Assembly: GCF_026343125.1 (NCBI RefSeq)
Contig: NZ_JAPEMB010000001.1
Location: 2,604,001 to 2,668,000 of the forward strand
DNA: 64,000 nucleotides
Direction: 5' to 3'
From: Streptomyces sp. NBC_00094
GTDB taxonomy: Bacteria > Actinomycetota > Actinomycetes > Streptomycetales > Streptomycetaceae
Shown: in pieces, positions 54,057 through 61,578 of the stretch
How positions within the stretch are numbered: position 1 is the stretch's first letter
How the letters are laid out: each line of letters opens with the position of its first letter
Program-made: the position numbers and the translations under genes
Notes under the pieces: generated by a model
What the model saw: the letters and a program-made list of their open reading frames with translations, nothing else
The model's database searches: none
Told to the model about the DNA's origin: nothing

Positions 54057-55391
54057 TCAGGACAGGGTCAGCGTCAGCACGCCCGCGTACGAGCCGGGCG
54101 CGGTGAACGCCGGGACGTCGAGGGAGAGCTGGGCGTCGACGGTGAACTCGCCACCCGTGAGGGTGCCGTTCGGCGTGGAGGCGAGGGTCGCGCCGCCGCT
54201 GCCGACGGGACCGGCCGAGCCGGCCGCGCAGGTGCTGGGGCTGCCGGCCTTGGCGGTGCAGGCAGGGGTCCAGCTGAGGCTCCCGGCGCCGATGGCACCG
54301 CCGGGGCCGGTGAAGTCGGTGACCTTGCCGGTCAGGGACCAGCCCGCGGGGCCGCCGCGGAAGTCCTTGACCGTCACCGTCTTCAGATCACCGGTGGCCG
54401 CGCCGCCCTGACCGAAGTCGACCGAGGTCAGCTCGACGGCGTCGCCGGCCTGGCTCATGGACAGCTCACCGGCGTTGACGGCCGCGGTGATCGTCTGGCT
54501 GTTCGGCGGGGCCGGTACGACGACCTTGTACGCGGCGGGTCCCGCCCCCTTCTCGGGGTCCCAGGCCGCGCCCTCGTACGCCACGATCCCGGTGGTCGCC
54601 ACGTCGTTGACCTTCAGGCGTGCCGCGAAGCCGCCCTCGCTGTCGGTGGTGACGGTCATCCGGTCGGCGGTCTCCGCCCCGCCGGCCCGGCCGACGACGG
54701 TGACCTCGGCGAGCGGGGTGAACTTGGCGCCGTTGACGGTCACCCGGACACCGGGGTCACCGGAGGCGGTGTCGAGCTGGAGCGTCCGGGCGTTGGGGCT
54801 GGTCACGGGGCTCGCGACGACCGTCTCGGAGACCGGGGCGGGCGGGTTGAGCACCGTACAGGGGGTGTCCAGCTCCATGAGGTAGCTGGTGTGGATGTTG
54901 TAGTCGCCCGGCGAGAGGGTGATCGATCCGGGCTCGGTGACCGTGAAGGTGCCGGTCATGGAGAAGGCCGGGAAGGAGCCCAGGCCCGGGATGGGCGGGT
55001 TCTTCTTGGGTCCGGTGACGGTGACCGCGCCGGTCTGGGCGCCGCCGAGGACGACCTTGCCGCTCGGGGTCATGATGTCGGCCGGGAGCGCGAGGTCGAC
55101 GGGGTTGGACGCGGCGGGCTTGGTGATCGTGTAGGTCACGGTCACCGTGTCGCCGACCTTGGGCGCGGCCTTGTCGACCTTGATCTCGGCCGTCGTGGTG
55201 CCCGTGATGGGCGGGATGCCGGCGATCGGCGGCGGGACGCAGCGCGTCTGGTACTCCACCGGGGTGGAGAGTTCGACCGCGTGGGCCGGGGCGGCGATGG
55301 CGCCGCCTGCGGCGACCGCGAGGGCGGTGGCGCCGAGGGCGGCGGTCCAACGCCGTCTTCGGACCGCCGCCCGGGATCGGGTGAGTGCCAT
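54057..55391 (-). CDS. Secreted protein with C-terminal WxL-like domain
   Basis: The 444-residue protein has a signal peptide (RRRWTAALGATALAVAAGGA, cleavage near AHA/VE) and several beta-sandwich repeats (APKVGDTVTVTYTITKPAAS; DPGVRVTVNGAKFTPLAEVT). Its C-terminal region resembles WxL-type domains (GWSLTGKVTDFTGPGGAIGA ... FTVDAQLSLDVPAFTAPGSY, AGVLTLTLS). AGGAGGGGG precedes the ATG. A 6-3-6 dyad lies 83 nt upstream. It probably pairs with the DUF916-like protein encoded next. Confidence 0.8.
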   Translation of the reverse strand: MALTRSRAAVRRRRWTAALGATALAVAAGGAIAAPAHAVELSTPVEYQTRCVPPPIAGIPPITGTTTAEIKVDKAAPKVGDTVTVTYTITKPAASNPVDLALPADIMTPSGKVVLGGAQTGAVTVTGPKKNPPIPGLGSFPAFSMTGTFTVTEPGSITLSPGDYNIHTSYLMELDTPCTVLNPPAPVSETVVASPVTSPNARTLQLDTASGDPGVRVTVNGAKFTPLAEVTVVGRAGGAETADRMTVTTDSEGGFAARLKVNDVATTGIVAYEGAAWDPEKGAGPAAYKVVVPAPPNSQTITAAVNAGELSMSQAGDAVELTSVDFGQGGAATGDLKTVTVKDFRGGPAGWSLTGKVTDFTGPGGAIGAGSLSWTPACTAKAGSPSTCAAGSAGPVGSGGATLASTPNGTLTGGEFTVDAQLSLDVPAFTAPGSYAGVLTLTLS

Positions 55392-55473
55392 GTGTGGGCC
55401 CCCTCCTGAGGGATGAGAGGGCGCCATTGACGGCTGCGGGCCGAGAGAAGTCAATGGGATCGAAAACCATCGA

Positions 55474-55488
55474 CTGATGACCCATCAG
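55474..55488 (-). promoter_or_regulatory. 6-3-6 dyad copy 5 (CTGATG-GGT-CATCAG)
   Basis: Perfect inverted repeat 83 nt upstream of the WxL-like gene. Confidence 0.65.
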
Positions 55489-55609
55489 ATTCTGTCAAGA
55501 TCGTCGAAGGGTGGGCGTTCCCGCAGGTCAGGTCGGTCGCCATCGCCCCGAACACGCCGGAGACCGGTGCCGCCAGCGGCGGCACCGGTCAAGGGTGGAA
55601 CAGGGCGGC

Positions 55610-56089
55610 TCAGCTGAAGACGAACGGACCCGGCGACTGCGACGTGACGGCGTCACAGGTCACCGTCACCCCGAAGATCACCATCTTGAGGGCAGGGCCC
55701 GCGAAGTACGAGTTGACGCTGGTGCCCGACGCCACGGTCCCGCTCAGGGGACCGATCGTGACGGACTGCCCGGCGGCGAGCGCCGGGTTCTTCTTGCCGG
55801 CGAACACCTGGGTGCCGCCGCCCGCCTTGGCCATCGTCAACGTGGAGCTGATCGTGTCGACTCCGACCGCGACCGGCGTCGTGATGGCCGCGGTGAGGGT
55901 GATGGTCGCGGCCGTGCCGCTCTGGGTCGCGGCGAGGGTGGCGGTACCGCTCCCCCAGGTGCCGCAGTCGTACACGGCCGTGGCGGACCCGGGTGCGACG
56001 GCCCCGGCCGTCGGGGCGAAGGCGAGTCCCGCGGCGGCGAGCGCTCCGGTGAGTACGGCGACCGACCCTAAGGTGCTTCTGCTTCTCAT
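55610..56089 (-). CDS. Small secreted beta-rich protein of the WxL/DUF916 cluster
   Basis: 159 residues with a signal peptide (MRSRSTLGSVAVLTGALAAA, cleavage near AGA/VA) and a Thr/Ala/Gly-rich beta region with two cysteines (YDCGTWGSG and VTVTCDAVTS), likely a disulfide. The segment TLAATQSGTAATITLTAAIT suggests a single Ig-like domain. It heads the three-gene surface cluster and has its own 6-3-6 dyad 65 nt upstream. Function unknown. Confidence 0.75.
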   Translation of the reverse strand: MRSRSTLGSVAVLTGALAAAGLAFAPTAGAVAPGSATAVYDCGTWGSGTATLAATQSGTAATITLTAAITTPVAVGVDTISSTLTMAKAGGGTQVFAGKKNPALAAGQSVTIGPLSGTVASGTSVNSYFAGPALKMVIFGVTVTCDAVTSQSPGPFVFS

Positions 56090-56153
56090 GGCGAGTTCGA
56101 ACCCCTTCCGATGACGAACGCAGGGGTGCGGTCACTGCGTGAATGACGAATAT

Positions 56154-56168
56154 CTGACGGTCCGTCGG
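56154..56168 (-). promoter_or_regulatory. 6-3-6 dyad copy 6 (CCGACG-GAC-CGTCAG)
   Basis: In gene orientation CCGACGGACCGTCAG, 65 nt upstream of the secreted protein at 55610-56089; the most diverged copy. Confidence 0.5.
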
Positions 56169-56244
56169 GCGAACCGATGCTCATTGAGCAGCAGACCGGC
56201 AGGGAAGGCAAGAGAAGGTGCGGTGATCCTTCACAAACGCGCAA

Positions 56245-56267
56245 GGGCCCGGCATCCCGCCGGGCCC
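56245..56267. terminator. Stem-loop between the surface cluster and the cytidine-deaminase-like gene
   Basis: GGGCCCGGC-atccc-GCCGGGCCC, a 9-bp stem; the probable terminator of the leftward cytidine-deaminase-like gene. Confidence 0.6.
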
Positions 56268-56388
56268 CGCTGTCCTGTTGTCGCCCCTCACGGTCACCCC
56301 GCGACGGAGGCCCGCGGTCGGCCCGCCGGGACGTCTCGCGGTCAGTCCCCGCGCCGGTCCGTCGTCACCTCGCGACGACGATCCCGCG

Positions 56389-56751
56389 TCAGCCCGCGGT
56401 GACCGCCTCGCGCAGCTGCCCGTCCGGGCCGGCGAGCAGCACCGGCGTCTCCGGGCCGCCGAGGTCCCGTACGGCCGCGCGGTCCGCCGCCGAGGCGGCC
56501 CCGGCGGACGACACGACGGCCGCCGCCTCCAGGGACTGGGCGCCACTCGCCACCGCCATCGCCACCGCGGTCTGCAGTGCGCTCAGCTTGAGCGACTCCA
56601 GCTCCACGGTCCCCGCCACGTACGTCCGCCCGGTCTCGTCCCGTACGGCCGCCCCCTCGGGCACGCCGTTGCGCGCGCGGGCGCTGCGCGCCAGGGTGAT
56701 GATCTTGAGGTCCTCGGCGCCGAGGTCGCCGTGCTCGCTGCTGAGTGTCAT
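56389..56751 (-). CDS. Cytidine-deaminase-like protein lacking the zinc site
   Basis: The 120-residue protein aligns by pattern with small cytidine deaminases (KIITLARSARARNGVPEGAA, VRDETGRTYVAGTVELESLK), where active enzymes read ...G.N.ENAS.....CAE.... Here the equivalent of the catalytic CAE is LSALQTAVAMA, and no PCxxC follows, so neither zinc ligands nor the proton-shuttling Glu exist. It is probably a non-catalytic paralogue. Similar proteins sit near era in other Streptomyces as I recall. Confidence 0.75.
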   Translation of the reverse strand: MTLSSEHGDLGAEDLKIITLARSARARNGVPEGAAVRDETGRTYVAGTVELESLKLSALQTAVAMAVASGAQSLEAAAVVSSAGAASAADRAAVRDLGGPETPVLLAGPDGQLREAVTAG

Positions 56752-56810
56752 GGGCCGAGCATAGGTCGGGGCCCGGGCGCACCCGGAACCCGTCTCATCC
56801 CACGGCCGGA

Positions 56811-57003
56811 CGGGTCTCAGCCCGCGACCCCGCCGGCCCGGCTCGCGACCCGGCCGTCTCGGCCCGCGACCCGAGCGTCTCGGTCCCGCGACCTGACCGT
56901 CTCAGTCCCGAGACCCGACCGTCTCAGCCCGCGACCCGAGCGTCTCAGTCCCGAGACCCGAGCGTCTCAGTCCCGAGACCCGACCGTCTCAGCCCGCGAC
57001 CGG
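56811..57003. repeat. 21/22-bp tandem array (~9 units) running into a gene's stop codon
   Basis: The unit is CGTCTCAGTCCCGAGACCCG plus AC or AG, alternating with a variant CGTCTCAGCCCGCGACC. Each unit contains the small dyad GTCTC...GAGAC. The last unit includes the TGA stop of the XRE regulator gene (56989-56991). Confidence 0.85.
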
Positions 57004-57876
57004 GTACATCGCGCCGCGCCGCCCCTCCGGGGAGACCAGCCACTCCAGCTTCGCGGCCGTGTCCGCCTCCGGGAGCGGGGTGTGCAGGACGATGACCAGG
57101 TCCGGCCTGGCCGGGATCCTGAGCTGGGTCGCCTCGACGATCAGCGTGCCGGCCAGCGGGTGCTCCAGTTCCTTGCGGTTCTGGCCACCCGGCCGGATGT
57201 CCCGCCGCTCCCACAGCTCGGCGAACTCCGGGCTCTGCTCCTTGATCTCCTCGACGACGGCCCGGAACCCCTCGTCGTCCGGGCTCTCCGAGCAGGCGGA
57301 CCGGAACTGGGCGACGACCTTCGGCGCGAGCGCCTCCCAGTGGCCCATCCGCGAGCGGTACAGCGGGTCCGTGAAGAACGCGACGAGGCAGTTCTGGGAG
57401 ATCCCCGGCCGCATCCCGAGCACGATCGCCGCCGCGTCGTTGTAGGCGACCGTGTTCCAGTACACGTCCATGATGTGCGCGGGGAACGGCATCCACGTGT
57501 CGATGAGCCGCCGCAGCCCCTGGCACATGTCCTGGTCCTCCGGGGCGGCCTCCAGGGCCGGCGGGTTGAGCGCCGCCAGGACGTACAGATGGCGCCGCTC
57601 CGCCGGGCTCAGCCGCAGCACCCGTGCCACCGAGTCGAGGACCTGCGGCGAGACCGTGATGTCACGGCCCTGCTCCAGCCACTGGTACCAGGAGACCCCC
57701 ACCCCCGCGAGGACCGCGACCTCCTCGCGGCGCAGGCCCGGCGTGCGGCGGCGCGCCCCGCCGTCCGGGAGTCCGGCCTCGGCCGGGCTCACCCGGGCCC
57801 GGCGGCTCATCAGGAACTCGCGCAGTTCGCCGAGGCGGTGCTGCTTGGCGGTGGTGCTCTCGAGAGCGGTGGCCAC
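56989..57876 (-). CDS. XRE-family regulator with MmyB-like ligand domain (module 2)
   Basis: 295 residues from GTG 57876, with GGAGG eight bases upstream. N-terminal HTH: ELREFLMSRRARVSPAEAGL, RRTPGLRREEVAVLAGVGVS, WYQWLEQGRDITVSPQVLD. C-terminal MmyB-like domain: DVYWNTVAYNDAAAIVLGM, LVAFFTDPLYRSRMGHWEAL, TQLRIPARPDLVIVLHTPL. It is a paralogue of the regulator at 23608-24483 and, like it, is divergent from an MFS pump. Its stop codon lies inside a tandem repeat. Confidence 0.88.
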   Translation of the reverse strand: MATALESTTAKQHRLGELREFLMSRRARVSPAEAGLPDGGARRRTPGLRREEVAVLAGVGVSWYQWLEQGRDITVSPQVLDSVARVLRLSPAERRHLYVLAALNPPALEAAPEDQDMCQGLRRLIDTWMPFPAHIMDVYWNTVAYNDAAAIVLGMRPGISQNCLVAFFTDPLYRSRMGHWEALAPKVVAQFRSACSESPDDEGFRAVVEEIKEQSPEFAELWERRDIRPGGQNRKELEHPLAGTLIVEATQLRIPARPDLVIVLHTPLPEADTAAKLEWLVSPEGRRGAMYPVAG

Positions 57877-58010
57877 GTCCGCTTCCTCCCCCTGGATGCC
57901 TGTGGTGTCCGGTGGTACCCGGCACCCGGTCCCGGCGGTGCCTGGTGGTACGACCAACAGGATAAGTACCCGCTCCCCAGCATTGTTCCCCTGGCGCGAG
58001 AGTCGTCGGC

Positions 58011-59408
58011 ATGGCAACGACGACCACACGCCCCACCCCGCCCGCCGTTCCCCCGTCCGCCCTCACCGGCCGCAACCGGCTCATCCTCTTCGTGCTGTGC
58101 GCCGCCCAGTTCATGGTGGCGCTCGACTTCTCCGTCCTGAACGTCGCCCTGCCCGTCCTCGGCGCCGACCTCGGCCTGAGCCAGTCCGCCCTCCAGTGGG
58201 CCGTCACCGCCTTCGCCCTGCCCTCCGGCGGCTTCCTGCTGCTCTTCGGGCGGATCGGCGACCTCTACGGACGCAAGAAGCTGTTCCTCGCCGGGCTCGC
58301 GCTCTTCGGCGCGGCCTCGCTGCTCGCCACCTTCGCCTGGAACCCGGCGGCCTTCCTGACCGGGCGCGCCCTCCAGGGCATCGGCGCCGCCGCGATCGTG
58401 CCCACCGGCATGTCGCTCCTGACGACGACGTTCCCCGAGGGCCCGCTGCGCGACCGGGCGCTCGGCATCTCCGGCACCCTGCTCTCGCTGGGCTTCACCG
58501 TCGGCATGGTGCTGGGCGGGGTCATGACCGACACCCTCGGCTGGCGCTCCACGATGGGCCTGCTCGCCCTCTTCACCGTGATCGTGCTGCCGCTGGCGCC
58601 GGGCCTGCTGCCCGAGTCCCGCACCCCCGAGAAGCCCCGGCTCGACGTGCCGGGCGCGGTGACCGTCACCGGCGGTCTGCTCTCCCTGATCTACGCCCTG
58701 TCGACGGCGGCGGAGCACGGCTTCGGCCGGACGGACGTGCAGGTCACGCTGGTGGCGGGGCTGGTCCTGCTCGCGGTCTTCGTCCGGGTCGAGTCCCGGC
58801 ACGCGGCCCCGCTGGTCTCGCTGCCGATGCTGCGGCGGCGGACGGTCGCCTTCGGCAACCTGGGCGGTCTGATCACCTTCTCGATGATGTCGACCGTCGT
58901 CTTCGTCCTGACCCTGTACCTGCAGGAGACGCTGGAGCTCTCGCCCTTCGCCACCGGTCTCGTCTTCGGCGTGCAGGGCGTCTTCGCGGTCGTGGCCGGG
59001 ATGCTCGCGCCGAAGGTGATCGGCAGGCTCGGCGCCCGCCGTGTCCTGGTCGGCTCGCTCGCCGGGCAGGGTCTGCTGACGGCCGCGATCCTCGGGGTCG
59101 GTCGGGACTCGGGCGTGCTCCTGGCGACGGTCGCGGCCTCGGTGGCCTGCATGTTCCACCTGGGCGCGATCATCTCGTACGGACTGATCGTCACCTCCGG
59201 CGTCCCGGACGAGGAGCAGGGCCTGGCCACCGGCCTGGTGACGACCACCCAGCAGGTCGGCCTGACGATCGGGATCCCGCTGCTCGGGGTGCTCGCGACC
59301 ACGGGCGGGGACCTGTACGGGGGTGTCCGCACGGTCCTCGCCCTGGACGCGGCGATCGTGCTCGGTACGGCGGTGCTCGTCGCCCTCGGCCTGCGCCGCC
59401 GCTCCTGA
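58011..59408 (+). CDS. MFS transporter, DHA2 type (module 2)
   Basis: The 465-residue drug-efflux-type transporter has 14 predicted helices: LFVLCAAQFMVALDFSVLNV (motif D1-like), GRIGDLYGRKKLFLAGLALF (motif A), and RALQGIGAAAIVPTGMSLL. Unlike the module 1 pump the start is clean (ATG 58011), although no strong ribosome site precedes it. It is probably controlled by the divergent MmyB-like regulator. Substrate unknown. Confidence 0.9.
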   Translation: MATTTTRPTPPAVPPSALTGRNRLILFVLCAAQFMVALDFSVLNVALPVLGADLGLSQSALQWAVTAFALPSGGFLLLFGRIGDLYGRKKLFLAGLALFGAASLLATFAWNPAAFLTGRALQGIGAAAIVPTGMSLLTTTFPEGPLRDRALGISGTLLSLGFTVGMVLGGVMTDTLGWRSTMGLLALFTVIVLPLAPGLLPESRTPEKPRLDVPGAVTVTGGLLSLIYALSTAAEHGFGRTDVQVTLVAGLVLLAVFVRVESRHAAPLVSLPMLRRRTVAFGNLGGLITFSMMSTVVFVLTLYLQETLELSPFATGLVFGVQGVFAVVAGMLAPKVIGRLGARRVLVGSLAGQGLLTAAILGVGRDSGVLLATVAASVACMFHLGAIISYGLIVTSGVPDEEQGLATGLVTTTQQVGLTIGIPLLGVLATTGGDLYGGVRTVLALDAAIVLGTAVLVALGLRRRS

Positions 59409-59409
59409 C

Positions 59410-59763
59410 CTACGGGCGGTCGAGGCGGAGCCGTACCGCCTTGGGAAGCCCGGCGACGACGAGGTCGTACGAGTCCTCGACGAGCTCCCGGACCATCCGG
59501 TCCGGGAGCTCTCCCACGGTCACCGTGTTCCAGTGCCGCTTGTTCATGTGATAGCCGGGGGCGACCGCCGGATGCTCCTCGCGGAGCCGTACCGCCTCGT
59601 CCGGATCGCACTTGAGGTTGACCCGCAACGGCTCGGCGTCGAGCCACGACAGCGCGAACAGCTTCCCGGCGACCTTGAAGACGGAGACGTCCGGGCCGAA
59701 GGGGAACTCCTCCGTCGCGTCGTTGAAGTCCAGACAGAAGGCGCGCAGCTGCTCGGGGGTCAT
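59410..59763 (-). CDS. MmcQ/YjbR family DNA-binding-like protein
   Basis: The 117-residue protein shows the MmcQ/YjbR (CyaY-like fold) pattern: MTPEQLRAFCLDFNDATEEF, PFGPDVSVFKVAGKLFALSW, NLKCDPDEAVRLREEHPAV, HMNKRHWNTVTVGELPDRMV. Function of the family is poorly defined. Its ATG overlaps the stop of the CNNM/CorC gene upstream (ATGA), so it is the last gene of the ybeY-corC operon. It converges on the MFS gene with a single base between stops. Confidence 0.88.
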   Translation of the reverse strand: MTPEQLRAFCLDFNDATEEFPFGPDVSVFKVAGKLFALSWLDAEPLRVNLKCDPDEAVRLREEHPAVAPGYHMNKRHWNTVTVGELPDRMVRELVEDSYDLVVAGLPKAVRLRLDRP

Positions 59764-61064
59764 GCCGGGCTCTCCTCCGGTTCCTGCGGTTCCAGCGGTT
59801 CCACGAGCACGGTGACGATCTTGTTCCGGCGGCCGGCCGGCGACTCGGCGGTGAGCCGCAGCGACCGCCCGTCCGGGAGCACCACGACCGCCTTCGCGCC
59901 CGCGATCGGGACCCGGCCGAGGGCCTTGGCGAGGAGTCCGCCGACGGTCTCCACGTCCTCGTCGTCGTACTCGTCGGGGCCGAAGCCGTACAGCTCGCCG
60001 AGGTCGCCGATGTCGAGGCGCGCGGTGACGCGGTGGCGGTCCTCGCCCAGGTCCTGGACGGGCGGCAGCTCCCGGTCGTACTCGTCGGTGATCTCGCCGA
60101 CGATCTCCTCCAGGATGTCCTCGATGGTGACGATGCCGGCCGTGCCGCCGTACTCGTCGATGACGACGGCGACGTGGTTGCGCTCCTGCTGCATCTCGCG
60201 CAGCAGGTCGCCGGCGTTCTTGGTGTCCGGCACGAAGGCGGCGGGCCGCATCGCGGTCGACACGAGGTCCGCCTCGGAGTCGCGGTTGATGTGCGTCTTG
60301 CGGACCAGGTCCTTCAGGTACACGATGCCGACGATGTCGTCCTCGTTCTCACCGGTGACCGGGATCCGGGAGAAGCCGGAGCGCAGCGCGAGCGTGAGGG
60401 CCTGCCGGATCGTCTTGTACCGCTCGATGCAGACGAGGTCGGTGCGGGGCACCATGACCTCCCGTACGAGCGTGTCCCCGAGCTCGAAGACGGAGTGCAC
60501 CATCCGGCGCTCGTCGTCCTCGATCAGCGACTCCTGCTCGGCGAGGTCGACCATGGCCCGCAGCTCGGCCTCGGAGGCGAACGGGCCCTTGCGGAACCCC
60601 TTGCCCGGCGTCAGCGCGTTGCCGATGAGGATGAGCAGCTGCGGGATCGGCCCCATGATCCGGGCGAGCGGCAGCAGGACGTACGCGGCGGCGGTCGCCG
60701 TGTTCAGCGGGTGCTGGCGGCCGATCGTGCGCGGCGAGACGCCGACGGCCACGTACGAGACGAGGACCATGACGGCGATGGCGACGAGCAGCGCCTCCCA
60801 GGTCTCCGGGAAGGCCTCCAGGCAGGCGTACGTGACGAGCACCCCGGCCGCCATCTCGCAGGCGACGCGGACCAGCAGCGCCACGTTGAGGTAGCGGGTC
60901 GGGTCGGAGGCGACCTGGGCGAGCTTGTCGGCCCCGCGCCGCCCGGACCGTACGGCCTCGGCGGCGCGGAAGCTGGAGACGCGGGCGAGCCCGGCCTCGG
61001 CGCAGGCGGCGAGCCAGGCGACGACGACCAGGGCGACCGCGCCGAGGATGAGCGAGATGTCCAT
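59760..61064 (-). CDS. CNNM/CorC family (hemolysin-like) membrane protein
   Basis: The 434-residue protein has an N-terminal DUF21/CNNM membrane domain with about four helices (MDISLILGAVALVVVAWLAA). A CBS pair follows (VMVPRTDLVCIERYKTIRQA, IVGIVYLKDLVRKTHINRDS, VVIDEYGGTAGIVTIEDILE), and a CorC_HlyC domain (LYGFGPDEYDDEDVETVGGL) ends it. Such proteins transport or sense Mg2+/Co2+. It follows ybeY by 4 nt, as in many bacteria. Confidence 0.94.
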   Translation of the reverse strand: MDISLILGAVALVVVAWLAACAEAGLARVSSFRAAEAVRSGRRGADKLAQVASDPTRYLNVALLVRVACEMAAGVLVTYACLEAFPETWEALLVAIAVMVLVSYVAVGVSPRTIGRQHPLNTATAAAYVLLPLARIMGPIPQLLILIGNALTPGKGFRKGPFASEAELRAMVDLAEQESLIEDDERRMVHSVFELGDTLVREVMVPRTDLVCIERYKTIRQALTLALRSGFSRIPVTGENEDDIVGIVYLKDLVRKTHINRDSEADLVSTAMRPAAFVPDTKNAGDLLREMQQERNHVAVVIDEYGGTAGIVTIEDILEEIVGEITDEYDRELPPVQDLGEDRHRVTARLDIGDLGELYGFGPDEYDDEDVETVGGLLAKALGRVPIAGAKAVVVLPDGRSLRLTAESPAGRRNKIVTVLVEPLEPQEPEESPA

Positions 61065-61068
61065 CGGG

Positions 61069-61566
61069 TCAGGAGACGGTCGGCGCGGGAGACGGGCCGG
61101 TGAAGCCCTTCTCCGCACGCCAGCCGTCGACGATCGCCGCCTGGAGGCCGAACATCTCGGCCTTCTCCTCGGGCTCCTCGTGGTCGTACCCGAGGAGGTG
61201 CAGCACCCCGTGGACGGTGAGGAGCTGCAGCTCCTCGTCCATGGAGTGCTCCGTCGGCGCGTCCTTGCCCTGCTGGGTGGCGACCTCGGGGCAGAGCACG
61301 ATGTCGCCGAGGAGCCCCTGCGGGGGCTCCTCGTCGTCCTTCGTCGGCGGACGCAGCTCGTCCATCGGGAAGGACATGACGTCCGTCGGCCCCGGCAGGT
61401 CCATCCACTGGATGTGGAGCTGCTCCATGGCTTCCGCGTCGATGACGATCACGGAGAGCTCGGAGAGCGGGTGGATGCGCATGCGCGCGAGCGCGTAGCG
61501 GGCGATGTCGAGGATCGCCTGCTCGTCGACCTCGGTACCGGACTCGTTGTTGACGTCGATCGACAT
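61069..61566 (-). CDS. ybeY: Endoribonuclease YbeY (rRNA maturation factor)
   Basis: The 165-residue zinc RNase acts in 16S rRNA 3'-end maturation and 70S quality control. The metal site is H-x3-H-x5-H in [18 protein letters not shown], and the family block [15 protein letters not shown] is intact. It lies 12 nt after phoH and 4 nt before corC, the usual cluster order. Confidence 0.97.
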   Translation of the reverse strand: MSIDVNNESGTEVDEQAILDIARYALARMRIHPLSELSVIVIDAEAMEQLHIQWMDLPGPTDVMSFPMDELRPPTKDDEEPPQGLLGDIVLCPEVATQQGKDAPTEHSMDEELQLLTVHGVLHLLGYDHEEPEEKAEMFGLQAAIVDGWRAEKGFTGPSPAPTVS

Positions 61567-61578
61567 GTGTTCTGCGTT

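Noticed and set aside
55490..55610. A further small secreted protein gene between the two WxL-cluster genes
   Set aside because: No frame with a signal peptide or ribosome site; the region holds only a short hairpin (CCGGTGCCGCC...GGCGGCACCGG) that looks like a terminator.
56811..57003. Possible CRISPR or integron repeat array
   Set aside because: Units are contiguous, degenerate and without spacers or cas/integrase genes; it is a tandem repeat.
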